Shown: positions 1-9,946, counted from the stretch's first letter. The stretch is DNA of 64,000 bases from Neisseria sicca (GCF_003044565.1 NZ_POXG01000001.1:744001-808000), one strand, 5' to 3'. The notes: generated by a model not told the origin, from the sequence alone. Numbers and translations: made by a program.

Positions 1-88
1 AGCCCACGTCAGTAAACCTAGCATTTTCAATCAAATATGCTGTATTGAATCATAACCTGACCGAAATGGCGTTGCCATATTTTTCCTT

Positions 89-877
89 TTACCCCACCAA
101 CAGCGAAGTCATACTGAGCGAACCGGCGACAAGATTATCGTTGAAAAACGTAATGGAATCATCCGGTTCACGTAATGCCATAATGCAAAGAAAAGGCAGA
201 TAGTGATCCGGCGTCGGCACGGAGAGCATCGCCTTTTCACCCATCCGTTCGTAATGAATCAACGTATTGTCATCCCGTTCGGCAATCGCCTGATTGACCG
301 CTTCGCGGAAAGCAAACGCCCAATCATAGCCCGCGCCGATTTGATTGATATGCGCCCTGCTCATCACGCCCAGATTATGGATAATATTGCCGCTGCCGAC
401 AATCAACACACCCTGTTCGCGCAAAGCGGATAATTTTTTCGCCAAATTGAAATGCCATTCCGTCGATTGCAAGCGATTGAGACTGAGCTGCACCACAGGA
501 ATATCGGCATCAGGATAGAGAAACTTCAACACCGCCCAAGTGCCATGATCAAAACCGCGCGTCGGGTTCAGCTCGACATTCTCCGGCCGCAATAACGACC
601 GCACTTGTTCCGCCAACTCAGGCGAACCAGGCGCCGGATATTGCACCTGACTGAGTTCTTCAGGAAATCCGTAAAAATCATAAATCATTTCAGGCTGTTC
701 GCCCGATGAGACCTGCAAACCGCTGCTGTACCAATGCGCCGAAATCATCAAAATGGCTTTCGGTTTGGCAAATTTTTGCGTAATCAGGCTGAGATTCTGG
801 TTGAAAGGATTTTCCTTATCCAACACATTCATCGGACTACCATGCCCGACAAACAATACAGGCATTTTTTTCATCAC
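89..877 (-). CDS. ygiD: 4,5-DOPA dioxygenase extradiol-like protein (LigB family)
   Basis: The 262-residue protein belongs to the class III extradiol dioxygenase (LigB) superfamily, YgiD/DODA branch. These cytoplasmic metal enzymes open the ring of catechols such as DOPA. Visible family features are GHGSPMN near residue 11, SAHWY near 46, FDHGTWAVLKFLYP near 110 and GSGNIIHNLG near 162, supplying the usual metal and active-site histidines. It starts with a double Met (877 or 874); GGAGG-like sequence precedes both. It stands alone. The family call is firm; the natural substrate in this organism is not known. Confidence 0.88.
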   Translation of the reverse strand: MMKKMPVLFVGHGSPMNVLDKENPFNQNLSLITQKFAKPKAILMISAHWYSSGLQVSSGEQPEMIYDFYGFPEELSQVQYPAPGSPELAEQVRSLLRPENVELNPTRGFDHGTWAVLKFLYPDADIPVVQLSLNRLQSTEWHFNLAKKLSALREQGVLIVGSGNIIHNLGVMSRAHINQIGAGYDWAFAFREAVNQAIAERDDNTLIHYERMGEKAMLSVPTPDHYLPFLCIMALREPDDSITFFNDNLVAGSLSMTSLLVG

Positions 878-1068
878 TGCCTCCTTATATCTGATGAGGC
901 GGATTGTACGGATAAATGATTAAGCAATAAATCTCAATTTATGAACAACATATTTTCCCAGTAGTAAACAATGAAATACTCTTTGGCTTTGTTAAAAAAT
1001 TCAAAAATAGGTCGTCTGAAAAGTTTAGAGAAAAAGTAAGGTGTGCCGGAGCACACCTTGTTTAACGG

Positions 1069-1938
<870 letters not shown>

Positions 1939-2005
1939 TCATGAAAGTGTAGCCATTTTAGCCCGTGTTTTTATTGAGATAAATTAGGTTTGGTTTTATG
2001 ATGTC

Positions 2006-2020
2006 GTGAATTAAATTCAC
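2006..2020. promoter_or_regulatory. Perfect palindrome, candidate LysR operator
   Basis: The sequence GTGAATTAAATTCAC is a perfect 15-bp palindrome (7-bp arms around one A). It sits in the 128-bp gap between the divergent aldo/keto reductase and LysR genes, 26 bp before the LysR start. LysR-type proteins bind interrupted dyads in just such gaps and usually repress themselves while activating the neighbour. The binding protein is inferred from position. Confidence 0.55.
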
Positions 2021-2045
2021 TAATCACCTAAAACGGGGTAGGAAA

Positions 2046-2936
2046 ATGCAGAACTTTAACGAGCTGAATTATTTTTTGACACTCGCGCAAACTCAGAGTT
2101 TTGTGAAGGCAGGACAGCTTTTGGGGATTTCTTCTTCGGCGTTGAGCCACAGCATGAAAAATTTAGAAACGCGGCTAAATTTGCGCCTGTTCAACCGCAC
2201 TACGCGCAATGTGTCGCTGACCGAAGCCGGACAGCAGCTTTTCGACCAACTTTCCCCACTTTATCAAGCTATTAACCACGAAGTCGATGCGTTAAATAAC
2301 TTTTTGAATACACCATCGGGGCTGATTCGTATCAATGCCCCGACGCTGGCGGCGGAAGCGGTGTTATACCCGAAATTAAAGCCGATTTTGAACCAATACC
2401 CGAAAATCCGCTTGGAAATCGTGGTGGACGACCGTTGGGCCGACATTGTGAAAGAGGGATTTGATATGGGCGTGCGGCTGGGCAACGATGTGGCAAAAGA
2501 GATGGTTGCGGTGCCGATTTCCGCACCGCTCAAAATGGCGTTGGTCGCCTCGCCCGATTATTTAGCGCAACACGGTTCGCCGAAAAATATTGACGATTTG
2601 CAGCAGCACCGCCTCATCGGCACGAAGCTCTCCGCCGAACACGGCGCGGAAATGCAGTGGGAATTCAAATACAAAAAAGAGCTGATTACATTCATGCCCA
2701 AATCACAATTTTCCATCAACAATCATCTGCGCCTGCAAGCCGCTTCAGACGACCTCGGCATCACTTGGCTACCACATATTATCGCCGCAGACGCACTCCA
2801 TTCTGGGCAGTTGGTCGAGCTGTTGCCTGAATACGCCATAACCTACGAACCGCTTTACCTCTATTACCCCAGCCGCCGCGGGCATTCGAATGTGTTTAAG
2901 TTGATTGTGGATGCGCTGCGGGTGGAGGTCGTCTGA
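2046..2936 (+). CDS. LysR-family transcriptional regulator
   Basis: The 296-residue protein has the N-terminal winged helix-turn-helix of LysR regulators (about residues 5-62; TQSFVKAGQLLGISSSALSH then LETRLNLRLFNRTTRNVSLTEAG) and a C-terminal effector-binding domain (about 90-290). It resembles the AaeR/DsdC-like group often paired with oxidoreductases. The ATG is preceded by GGGGTAGGAAA, a good ribosome site. It is divergent from the aldo/keto reductase gene with a perfect palindrome between them, so it probably controls that gene and itself. The effector is unknown. Confidence 0.9.
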   Translation: MQNFNELNYFLTLAQTQSFVKAGQLLGISSSALSHSMKNLETRLNLRLFNRTTRNVSLTEAGQQLFDQLSPLYQAINHEVDALNNFLNTPSGLIRINAPTLAAEAVLYPKLKPILNQYPKIRLEIVVDDRWADIVKEGFDMGVRLGNDVAKEMVAVPISAPLKMALVASPDYLAQHGSPKNIDDLQQHRLIGTKLSAEHGAEMQWEFKYKKELITFMPKSQFSINNHLRLQAASDDLGITWLPHIIAADALHSGQLVELLPEYAITYEPLYLYYPSRRGHSNVFKLIVDALRVEVV

Positions 2937-3000
2937 AATTTGACGCCACTCTGCCCAAGTGTTATTAATAATTCCTATTCACAAACAAACAGGAACAGAC

Positions 3001-3969
3001 ATGAAAAAAGTTGGTAACAAAGTGGTCGTTGTGGGCTTGGGCGCGGTCGGTGTCAGCTATGCCTATTCCATGCTCAACCAAGCCTTGTGCGACGATATGG
3101 TTTTAATCGACATCAACCGCACGCGCGCGGAAGGCGAAGCGCGCGACTTCCGCCACGGAATGCCTTATGCCGCTTCGCCCGCGCGTATTTACGTCGGCGA
3201 TTACGATGATTGCTCGGATGCAGACATCGTGTGTATTTGTGCGGGCGCGGCGCAGGCTCCCGGCGAAACCCGTTTGGACTTAATCGACAAAAACCTGCGT
3301 ATCTTCCGCGACATCGTTTCGAAAGTCATGGCTTCGGGCTTTGATGGTATCTTCTTGGTCGCCTCCAATCCCGTGGACGTACTGTCTTATGCCGTCCTGC
3401 GCTTTTCAGGGCTGCCCAAAGAGCGCGTTATCGGCTCAGGCACCATCCTTGACTCCGCCCGTTTCCGCGTCTGTCTGGGCAACGAATTCGACGTCGCGCC
3501 TTGGAGCGTCGATGCCATGATGATCGGCGAACACGGCGACAGCATCATTGCGCTTTGGAGTACCGCCAACATCGCGGGTATGTCTGTTCAGAAGATGTTG
3601 GAACAATCAGAAGACGGGCAGGCGCGTATGGACAAAATCTATAACACCGTGCGCAATGCCGCCTACGAAGTCATCGCCGCCAAAGGCTCGACCAGCCACG
3701 GCATCGGCATGGGCTTGAGCCGCATCTCCAACGCCATCCTGCACAATCAAGGCGTAGTGCTGCCCGTTTCCACCTTGCTTGAAGGCGAGTTCGGACAAAA
3801 CGGTGTGTATATCGGCGTACCGACCGTCGTCAACCGCCAAGGCGCAGTCCGCATCATCGACCTGCAACTTTCAGACGATGAAGCCGAACGCTTTGCCCGC
3901 TCGGCGGAGCTGTTGAAAAGCTATCAACGCAAAGTCGATGAAATGGTGGGTAAAGAGAATCGCCTTTAA
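3001..3969 (+). CDS. ldh: L-lactate dehydrogenase, NAD-dependent
   Basis: The protein (322 residues) is a member of the LDH/MDH family that interconverts pyruvate and L-lactate in the cytoplasm. The Rossmann motif GLGAVGVSYAYSML lies near residue 10. The substrate loop reads AAQAPGETRLDL: Gln at the position where malate dehydrogenases carry Arg marks it as lactate-specific, and the Arg of ETR binds substrate. The catalytic His is in GEHGDS near residue 179. The start at 3001 follows AACAGGAACAG; an in-frame TTG/other upstream start at 2959 has no ribosome site. It lies 64 bp after the LysR gene. This fermentative type is not usual for pathogenic Neisseria as far as I recall, so transfer is possible. 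Confidence 0.9.
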   Translation: MKKVGNKVVVVGLGAVGVSYAYSMLNQALCDDMVLIDINRTRAEGEARDFRHGMPYAASPARIYVGDYDDCSDADIVCICAGAAQAPGETRLDLIDKNLRIFRDIVSKVMASGFDGIFLVASNPVDVLSYAVLRFSGLPKERVIGSGTILDSARFRVCLGNEFDVAPWSVDAMMIGEHGDSIIALWSTANIAGMSVQKMLEQSEDGQARMDKIYNTVRNAAYEVIAAKGSTSHGIGMGLSRISNAILHNQGVVLPVSTLLEGEFGQNGVYIGVPTVVNRQGAVRIIDLQLSDDEAERFARSAELLKSYQRKVDEMVGKENRL

Positions 3970-3971
3970 GT

Positions 3972-4017
3972 AAAACGTCGTCTGAAAACCAAATTGCCAG
4001 TTTTCAGACGACGTTTT
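3972..4017. terminator. DUS-pair hairpin, bidirectional terminator
   Basis: AAAACGTCGTCTGAAAAC and its reverse complement form a perfect 18-bp stem between the convergent ldh and rlmB genes. Inverted DUS pairs commonly act as terminators in Neisseria. The A and T runs at both ends suit both directions. Confidence 0.8.
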
Positions 4018-4036
4018 CTGTTCACAAACCTAAGCG

Positions 4037-4786
4037 TTATTTCTCTGCTTTCGACACCCGCTGACGGCGCGTTTCGCTCAACACCATGCCCGCGCTGACG
4101 GAGACGTTCATGCTTTCGACTGTGCCGAACATGGGTATCGACACCAGCATGTCGCAATGCTCGCGCGTCAGGCGGCGCATACCTTCGCCTTCGTTGCCCA
4201 TTACCCATGCCGCGCTGTCGGGCAGGTCGCAATGGTAGAGGTCGGAATCGCCGCCCATGTCGGTTCCGATGATCCAGATGCCGTATTCTTTCAACTCGCG
4301 CAGGGTGCGGGCAAGGTTGGTTACGGTGATGTAGGGTACGGTTTCCGCCGCGCCGCAGGCGACTTTGCTGACGGTGGCGTTCAGTCCCGCGCTTTTGTCT
4401 TTCGGCGCGATGACGGCGTGTACGCCCATTGCGTCGGCGGTACGCAGGCACGCGCCGAGGTTGTGCGGGTCGGTGATGCCGTCGAGTATCAGCAAGAGCG
4501 GCGGTTCGCTGAGGTTTTCCAATACGTCTTCGAGGTGGACGTGGTTTTTGGAAGCGTCGATAAACCCGACCACGCCCTGATGCCGCGCGCCTTTGCTGAT
4601 GGCGTTGAGGCGGTCGGCGTCGGCGAAGTGTACGCGCACGTTTTCGTTTGCCGCTTTTTCCAACACGTCGCGCGTGCGGGCATCGTTTTTGCCTTCTTGG
4701 ACGTAGAGCTCGGTAATCGATTTCGGGTTTTGCCACAGGCGGGCGTTGACGGCGTGGAAGCCGTAGATGAGTCTTTGGTTTGCCAT
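4037..4786 (-). CDS. rlmB: 23S rRNA (guanosine(2251)-2'-O)-methyltransferase RlmB
   Basis: This 249-residue SpoU/TrmD (SPOUT) enzyme methylates the ribose of G2251 in the peptidyl-transferase P loop of 23S rRNA. The N-terminal RNA-binding substrate domain spans about residues 1-80 ([16 protein letters not shown]). The knotted catalytic domain shows the three SpoU motifs: [18 protein letters not shown] (about 107), [11 protein letters not shown] (about 196) and [19 protein letters not shown] (about 212-231). Length matches E. coli RlmB. An imperfect DUS pair lies just upstream (about 4806-4843). The call is firm. Confidence 0.95.
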   Translation of the reverse strand: MANQRLIYGFHAVNARLWQNPKSITELYVQEGKNDARTRDVLEKAANENVRVHFADADRLNAISKGARHQGVVGFIDASKNHVHLEDVLENLSEPPLLLILDGITDPHNLGACLRTADAMGVHAVIAPKDKSAGLNATVSKVACGAAETVPYITVTNLARTLRELKEYGIWIIGTDMGGDSDLYHCDLPDSAAWVMGNEGEGMRRLTREHCDMLVSIPMFGTVESMNVSVSAGMVLSETRRQRVSKAEK

Positions 4787-4916
4787 GATTTTGCTTTATA
4801 AAAAATTTCAGACGACATTATAACAAGATAAGGTCGTCTGAAAGGGAAAGGTCGTCCCGTCAGGAGGCTGCGCACTCTGAAAACAAGTGTAACCGGTTTC
4901 ACTCAAACGCAGCCGC

Positions 4917-5225
4917 CTACCGCATCAAATACCCCAACAGCCCGGAACTACCCACACCGATCAACACAGTAACCAACATAGAAAACCTACTGGCTGCAAG
5001 CACGGTCAGCGCAATGGCAATCAACTCGTGCGGCTTGTCGGACACAAAATAAGGCGCGATGACGGAAATCAACACGCAACCCGGCGCGGCTTCCATCACA
5101 ATTTGTGCACGGCGGCTTAAAGTGCGATTGCGCAAGGCGAAAAAACCGATAAGGCGGGTGGAATACGTTACCGCCAGCATGCTGGCAAACAACAGGAACG
5201 ACTGCCAAGACAGCAAATCCTTCAT
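4917..5225 (-). CDS. azlD: AzlD family branched-chain amino acid exporter subunit
   Basis: This is a 102-residue integral membrane protein with about three hydrophobic helices, the size and pattern of AzlD. AzlD works with AzlC as a two-part exporter of branched-chain amino acids. The start at 5225 overlaps the azlC stop by four bases (ATGA), which decides it over longer readings of the frame and indicates translational coupling. The motifs TYSTRLIGFFALRN and MEAAPGCVLISVIAPYF fit the family. Substrate is inferred from the family. Confidence 0.88.
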   Translation of the reverse strand: MKDLLSWQSFLLFASMLAVTYSTRLIGFFALRNRTLSRRAQIVMEAAPGCVLISVIAPYFVSDKPHELIAIALTVLAASRFSMLVTVLIGVGSSGLLGYLMR

Positions 5226-5932
5226 TCCTTCTCTCCCCAAAGATAGGCGGCAAGCAGGCCGGAAATCGCGCCCATCGGCACATACCAATGCCCGTCCACC
5301 GACAAATAAGTCCCGCACGCCACAATCAGGCTGACAAACCAAGGGCGTGCCGCCTTAAAGCTTTTCCACATTCCGCGCAGCAGCGCCAAAAACACGGCGG
5401 GAAACGCCATGCCAAAGCCCCATGCCGCAACATCGCCGAACATCGGACCAACCGCCGCGCCAAACGCTGCAAAACCCGTCCAAGTGGTGTACAGAATAAA
5501 GCACACGCCCGCATAAAACGGCATATTGAACGCCGGCAGCCCCATCGCCTTGCGTTTTTGGATTTCCGCAAACGCCATCGCCCAACTTTCGTCGCACATA
5601 AAAAACAACGCAGGTATGGCTTTTCTCAACGGCATATCGCGCATATAGGGCGCAATTGCCGCCCCCATCAGAATATGGCGCGAATTAATCATGAAGGTAA
5701 CGGTGGCAATGAGCAGAATCGGCAACGGGTTTGCCCACAGGTTGACCGCCGCAAATTCCGAGCCTCCGGCAAAGTTCATGCCCGTCATCATCAGTATTTC
5801 CAGCCAGCTCATACCCTTCTGACCGCCCTGCATACCCAATATCAACGCCCACGGCAAAAGACCGATAAGCATAGGCGAGGTTTCTTTGATGCCACGTAGA
5901 AATTCGGATTGCGGGGAATTGGGGTTTGTCAT
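5222..5932 (-). CDS. azlC: AzlC family branched-chain amino acid exporter
   Basis: The 236-residue inner-membrane protein carries the AzlC domain, with several hydrophobic helices starting near residue 20 and the family segments FAGGSEFAAVNLW and INSRHILMGAAIAPY followed by ALFFMCDESWAMAF. With AzlD it should export valine, leucine or isoleucine (known from Bacillus AzlCD and E. coli YgaZH). I chose the ATG at 5932; the frame is open to 6028 but the extra 32 residues look unlike the family. No strong ribosome site is seen, so the start is less sure than the family. Confidence 0.88.
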   Translation of the reverse strand: MTNPNSPQSEFLRGIKETSPMLIGLLPWALILGMQGGQKGMSWLEILMMTGMNFAGGSEFAAVNLWANPLPILLIATVTFMINSRHILMGAAIAPYMRDMPLRKAIPALFFMCDESWAMAFAEIQKRKAMGLPAFNMPFYAGVCFILYTTWTGFAAFGAAVGPMFGDVAAWGFGMAFPAVFLALLRGMWKSFKAARPWFVSLIVACGTYLSVDGHWYVPMGAISGLLAAYLWGEKE

Positions 5933-6057
5933 TTTATTGGGGAGCTTAAAGAGGGGGGAAGATGGAAAATGAGGGAAGGTATTATAAGTGAAATCGTCAA
6001 CAATCAGGAGGGCAAGACGAAATCGCAAACGAGGAAACGCTGTATCCGTTTCAGTTT

Positions 6058-6164
6058 TATAGTGGATTAAATTTAAACCAGTACGGCGTTGCCTCGCCTT
6101 GCCGTACTATTTGTACTGTCTGCAGCTTCGTCGCCTTGTCCTGATTTAAATTTAATCCACTATA
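6058..6164. mobile_element. Correia element, short (internally deleted) form
   Basis: This 107-bp element has TATAGTGGATTAAATTTAAA at one end and its inverted counterpart ending CCACTATA at the other, with a TA at each edge. The interior (CCAGTACGGCGTTGCCTCG, then CCGTACTATTTGTACTG) matches the Neisseria Correia repeat-enclosed element. Full elements are about 155 bp; this one has the usual central deletion. Some Correia termini create promoters or are RNase III targets. It lies between azlC and htpX and is nearly identical to the copy at 9947-10053. Confidence 0.92.
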
Positions 6165-6203
6165 TTTGTAAGACTGCCCCAAAAATACGGCTTGAAATGA
6201 AAA

Positions 6204-6236
6204 CAGCCGGATTCTGCTATATTACAGAATCCGGCT
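6204..6236 (-). terminator. Hairpin, likely htpX terminator
   Basis: CAGCCGGATTCTG and its exact complement make a 13-bp stem with a 7-base loop. Read on the minus strand the stem is followed by TTTTCATTTC, and it lies 109 bp beyond the htpX stop. It fits a factor-independent terminator for htpX with a weak U run. Confidence 0.6.
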
Positions 6237-6344
6237 GAGATAAACCGACTAAACAAGTTGTCATGAATATCCGAAGTTTATTCGACGATTCAAATTTTCA
6301 GACGACCTTCAATCATCTTTCTATTATTTGAATCTCTGCCCTGA

Positions 6345-7184
6345 TTATAAAGCTTTAAGACGGGCAATCCGGTTTTCCAAAGAGGGGTGGGTGCTGAGCA
6401 AAGAATCTTTGGCATCGCTGGCGATACCCATCGCATTCATTTGCTGCGGCAAATCGCTCGGGTTGCCTTTCAAGCGTTGCAACGCGGCAATCATTTTAGG
6501 CGCGCCGACCAGTTTGGCGGCTCCCGCATCCGCACGGTATTCGCGCTGACGGCTGAACCACATCACGATGATGCTTGCCAAAAAGCCGAACACGACCTGC
6601 AATACCATGCTGACTAAAAAATATGTGCCTTGCGAAGTGCTGCCGTCGTTATTGCGGGCAACCATGCCGGAAACGATGCGGGCAAGGAAAACCACAAAGG
6701 TATTGACCACACCTTGTATCAGCGTCAACGTTACCATGTCGCCGTTGCCGACGTGCGCCATTTCGTGCGCCAAAACGGCTTCGACTTCGTCCCGCGTCAT
6801 GCGCTCTAGCAAACCCGTACTCACCGCAATCAGCGAACTGTTGCGCGTGGCACCGGTTGCGAAAGCATTGGGTTCGGGGGAATGGTAGATCGCCACTTCC
6901 GGCGTTTTCAGGCTCCACTGCCTCGCTTGTGCTTCCACAGTCGCCAACAACCACGCTTCCACTTGATTGCGCGGCTGTACGATGACTTCCGCACCGACAG
7001 AGTTTTTCGCGATGGATTTGGACATCAATAATGAAATGATCGAACCGGCAAAGCCGACGACGGCCGAGTACACCAGCAGGCTGCCGACCTGATCCGTACT
7101 GTGTATGCCAAGTACGGCCAAAACAACGCGGATGACGACCAAAACGGCAATATTGGTTGCGAGAAACAAGAAGATTCGTTTCAC
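6345..7184 (-). CDS. htpX: Protease HtpX, M48 zinc metallopeptidase
   Basis: This 279-residue inner-membrane zinc protease takes part in quality control of membrane proteins together with FtsH. It has two N-terminal helices (about 4-24 and 35-55), the zinc motif HEMAH near residue 140, a second pair of hydrophobic segments (about 155-175 and 195-215) and the downstream zinc ligand in [14 protein letters not shown]. The start is GTG at 7184, supported by AAAAAAGGAAT eight bases upstream and by the usual 279-residue length in Neisseria; a longer reading to 7247 lacks support. Confidence 0.94.
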   Translation of the reverse strand: MKRIFLFLATNIAVLVVIRVVLAVLGIHSTDQVGSLLVYSAVVGFAGSIISLLMSKSIAKNSVGAEVIVQPRNQVEAWLLATVEAQARQWSLKTPEVAIYHSPEPNAFATGATRNSSLIAVSTGLLERMTRDEVEAVLAHEMAHVGNGDMVTLTLIQGVVNTFVVFLARIVSGMVARNNDGSTSQGTYFLVSMVLQVVFGFLASIIVMWFSRQREYRADAGAAKLVGAPKMIAALQRLKGNPSDLPQQMNAMGIASDAKDSLLSTHPSLENRIARLKAL

Positions 7185-7374
7185 CGGGGAGATTCCTTTT
7201 TTGGGTATGGTTGGTTTATGTTTTTGATTGATATAAAAGAACAACAAAATTAAACAATATCGGAATATTGAAGTTTACTTTGCACGCTACGCTTTATATC
7301 GAAACCGGTTGGAATTCAAATTATCGGTTTGCCCTAAAATTTTCGAGCGAATTCACAATCAGGTTGTAAGACTT

Positions 7375-7406
7375 ATACCGCATTACTGCTAATGCTGCGG
7401 TATTTT
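7375..7406 (+). terminator. Orphan terminator-like hairpin in the htpX upstream gap
   Basis: ATACCGCA pairs with TGCGGTAT, with GCATTA/TAATGC as an alternative inner stem, followed by TTTTCTC. No coding gene on the plus strand ends before it; the gap 7185-7643 holds only the htpX promoter region on the other strand. It may end a small RNA or be a read-through block before the DUF1287 gene. Apart from this hairpin I see nothing clear in the 459-bp gap. Confidence 0.45.
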
Positions 7407-7643
7407 CTCAAAAAGAGGCGGATTCTAAAATGCCGTACTTGGAAAAGGTATGCAAAACCAAAGTATCATTTTGACTAAACAGGAGATTTAGCGTTAACAA
7501 AATGCCATTTCCCCCTCAAAAACGTATTGATTACCCGTCCGAATATACCTAATAAAGACCGTTACTCCTCTTTTGATTGCCACCCCACCCCGAAATCTGA
7601 TAAATAACGCATATAACATTTACATTAAATCCGTGCGCAAATC

Positions 7644-8303
7644 ATGAAACGCAAAACCTCCCTCAATCTCGTTCTTGCCAGCATTGCGGTTGCCATTGCC
7701 TTGATTACGGCTGCGGCTTTTTGGTTTTATCACAGCCCTTACGGTCCGACCATCCCACTTATCCGTACCGGCTCTTCACAATCCATTACCCAACCCGACC
7801 GACCATCCCCGAAAATCGTTCAATCTGCGCGCAACCAAATCGGCAAGACCCTGCGTTATGACTCTGCCTACACCAAACTCAAATATCCGATGGGTGACGT
7901 ACCGATGAAAAAAGGTGTATGCACCGACGTCATCATCCGCGCCCTGCGCGACCAAAATATGGATTTGCAAGAACTTGTCCATCAAGACATGAGCCGGAAC
8001 TTCTCCGCCTACCCCAACCGTTGGGGCTTGAAACAACCCGATGCCAACATCGACCACCGCCGGGTGCCCAACCTCATGACTTATTTCACACGCCAAGGCT
8101 GGGCGGTACAGGATACGAATTATCAGGCAGGCGACATTGTGACTTGGGAGCTTAAAGGCAACCGCCCCCACATCGGCATCGTCTCCGACCGCAAAATCGG
8201 AGACAGACCCTTGATTATCCACAATATCGGTTTGGGAACCCGTGAAGACGACATCCTCTACCGCTATACCATTACCGGACATTTCAGGCTTCCCGTTCAG
8301 TAA
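7644..8303 (+). CDS. DUF1287 domain-containing protein
   Basis: A 219-residue protein with an N-terminal membrane anchor or signal sequence (about 8-30, LVLASIAVAIALITAAAFWF) and a DUF1287 domain (about 58-218; COG3738, YijF-like). Visible blocks are SARNQIGKTLRYDSAYTKL, KGVCTDVIIRALRDQ, GDIVTWEL and HIGIVSDRK. The Cys of GVCTDV and the His of PHIGIV resemble the catalytic pair of NlpC/P60-like amidase folds, so a cell-wall hydrolase role is conceivable but unproven. It stands alone, followed by a DUS at about 8338. Confidence 0.85.
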   Translation: MKRKTSLNLVLASIAVAIALITAAAFWFYHSPYGPTIPLIRTGSSQSITQPDRPSPKIVQSARNQIGKTLRYDSAYTKLKYPMGDVPMKKGVCTDVIIRALRDQNMDLQELVHQDMSRNFSAYPNRWGLKQPDANIDHRRVPNLMTYFTRQGWAVQDTNYQAGDIVTWELKGNRPHIGIVSDRKIGDRPLIIHNIGLGTREDDILYRYTITGHFRLPVQ

Positions 8304-8486
8304 ATTTTCCATCGTGTTACAAACAACCATCCCAAAAGGTCGTCTGAAATCCCGATATGCTTTGCGAAGGCATCCCGACAAGCGTCCGGATGCCTAAATT
8401 TTCTTACGCAGGCAAGACAGTCTTGCCATAGCCCTTTCACAACGTTTTTACTATAATCCCCCATTTCCTCCCCTGCCCCGTGCATC

Positions 8487-8927
8487 ATGCCCAAAGCCAC
8501 TTTCTACACCCACGCCGCCGACCCTGCCGCCTTCGCCTGCCGCCTGATTGCGCGCGCCATACGCGACGGCGGGCAGATATTGGTGTGGTCGGATTCCGAT
8601 GAAACCATCCGCCGCCTCGACCGCGACCTTTGGCAGCAAATTCCCGAAAGCTTCATTCCGCATGAAATTTGGCAACCCGACCAATCCATGTCGTCTGAAA
8701 CACCCGTATGGCTCGCGTTCGGTGACACCCTGCCCGCCGTCCCTGAAAACGCTACCGTCCTCAACCTCTCGCCCGACTTTTGGAACGAAGCCCCCATCGT
8801 CCCCGCCCGCGTGCTTGAAATTGTAGGCAGCAGCTTGGAAGAACTCGCCGACGCCCGCGAACGCTTCAGCGCATACAGAAAAAACGGCTTTACTATCGAA
8901 CACCACGATATGACGGGCAAAGCCTAA
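8487..8927 (+). CDS. holC: DNA polymerase III subunit chi
   Basis: HolC (146 residues) is the chi subunit of the clamp loader; with psi it links the loader to single-strand binding protein at the replication fork. The sequence shows the family features ATFYTHA at the start, ACRLIARAIRDGGQILVWSDSDE (about 18-40), DRDLWQQIPESFIPHEIW and a closing NLSPDFWNE ... VLEIVGSS. Length is typical. A TATAAT at 8452-8457 lies 30 bp upstream and probably serves as its -10 box. In many proteobacteria holC follows pepA; here pepA lies 11 kb away. Confidence 0.9.
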   Translation: MPKATFYTHAADPAAFACRLIARAIRDGGQILVWSDSDETIRRLDRDLWQQIPESFIPHEIWQPDQSMSSETPVWLAFGDTLPAVPENATVLNLSPDFWNEAPIVPARVLEIVGSSLEELADARERFSAYRKNGFTIEHHDMTGKA

Positions 8928-9008
8928 AATCGAAGGTCGTCTGAAAACGGCTTTACACGATAAGCCGAAAATTTAAACAGCCTTGATTCCTTTTGATTCA
9001 AACTGGGC

Positions 9009-9014
9009 TATAAT
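9009..9014 (+). promoter_or_regulatory. Candidate -10 box of the FKBP gene
   Basis: A perfect TATAAT lies 43 bp before the start codon of the FKBP-type lipoprotein gene. TTGATT at 8983 is 20 bp away, longer than ideal for a -35 box, so only the -10 is claimed. Confidence 0.5.
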
Positions 9015-9057
9015 CCCGACTTTCTTTTACTGACCCCTTTTAAAAGACGAAAACATC

Positions 9058-9891
9058 ATGAACAAAACTTTCAAATTCAGCGCATTGGCAATCGCCGCCG
9101 CATTGGCACTGACCGCCTGCGACAAAAAAGACGCCAATACACCTGCTTCAGCCTCTGCGCCCGCATCGGCATCCGCAGCTTCCGGCGCATCTGCCGCAAA
9201 AGACGCATCCTCTATCGGCACACCGGTCCAACAAGCCAGCTACGCAATGGGTATGGACATCGGCAGCTCCCTGAAACAAATGAAGGATCAGGGCGCGGAA
9301 ATCGACATGAAAGTCTTCATCGAAGCCTTGCAAGCCTCTTATGACGGCAAAGAAAGCAAAATGACTGAAGTCCAAGCACAAGAAGTCATGATGAAATTCC
9401 TGAAAGAACAACAAGCCAAAGCGGCGGAAAAACTTCAGGCTGACGCCAAAGCCAACTTGGAAAAAGGCGAAGCGTTCCTCAAAGAAAACGCCACTAAAGA
9501 AGGCGTGAAAACCACTGCTTCCGGCCTGCAATACAAAATCACCAAAGAAGGTGACGGCAAACAGCCTAAAAAAGACGACATCGTCGTTGTCGAATACGAA
9601 GGCCGCCTGATTGACGGTACCGTCTTCGACAGCAGCAAAGCCGGCGGTCCTGTCACCTTCCCCGTCAGCCAAGTTATCCCCGGCTGGGCCGAAGGCATCC
9701 AACTCTTGAAAGAAGGCAGCGAAGCCACCTTCTACATCCCATCCAAACTCGCTTACCGCGACCAAGTCATGCCGGGCGGAAAAATCGGTCCGAATTCCAC
9801 TTTAGTATTTGACGTGAAGCTGGTTAAAATCGGCAAACCCGAAGATTTCCAACCCGCTCCCGGTCAAGTTGACATTCAAAAAGTCCAATAA
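9058..9891 (+). CDS. FKBP-type peptidyl-prolyl cis-trans isomerase, Mip/FkpA-like lipoprotein
   Basis: This 277-residue protein begins with a lipoprotein signal (LALTAC, Cys 20) and an Ala/Ser-rich tether (about 28-50). A helical dimerisation domain follows (about 55-150; SYAMGMDIGSSLKQM and a long charged helix) and then the FKBP isomerase domain (about 155-262) with VEYEGRLIDGTVFDSS, VIPGWAEGIQLLKEGSEATFYIP in two parts and the closing NSTLVFDVKLV. The layout matches Mip/FkpA proteins; the gonococcal and meningococcal homologue is the surface macrophage infectivity potentiator. It assists folding of exported proteins and may be surface exposed. Confidence 0.93.
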   Translation: MNKTFKFSALAIAAALALTACDKKDANTPASASAPASASAASGASAAKDASSIGTPVQQASYAMGMDIGSSLKQMKDQGAEIDMKVFIEALQASYDGKESKMTEVQAQEVMMKFLKEQQAKAAEKLQADAKANLEKGEAFLKENATKEGVKTTASGLQYKITKEGDGKQPKKDDIVVVEYEGRLIDGTVFDSSKAGGPVTFPVSQVIPGWAEGIQLLKEGSEATFYIPSKLAYRDQVMPGGKIGPNSTLVFDVKLVKIGKPEDFQPAPGQVDIQKVQ

Positions 9892-9908
9892 GCCTGCGCT
9901 TTAACCCG

Positions 9909-9940
9909 ATGCCCGAACCGAATTCGTTTCGGGCATTTCT
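9909..9940 (+). terminator. Terminator of the FKBP gene
   Basis: ATGCCCGAA pairs with TTCGGGCAT around a short loop and is followed by TTCTG, 18 bp after the stop codon. A typical factor-independent terminator. Confidence 0.75.
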
Positions 9941-9946
9941 GTTCTG

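Noticed and set aside
4489-4902. Long frames opposite or overlapping rlmB, znuD, acnB, purL and others
   Set aside because: They are shadows of GC-rich real genes, with no ribosome sites and low-complexity or Arg/Pro-rich composition.
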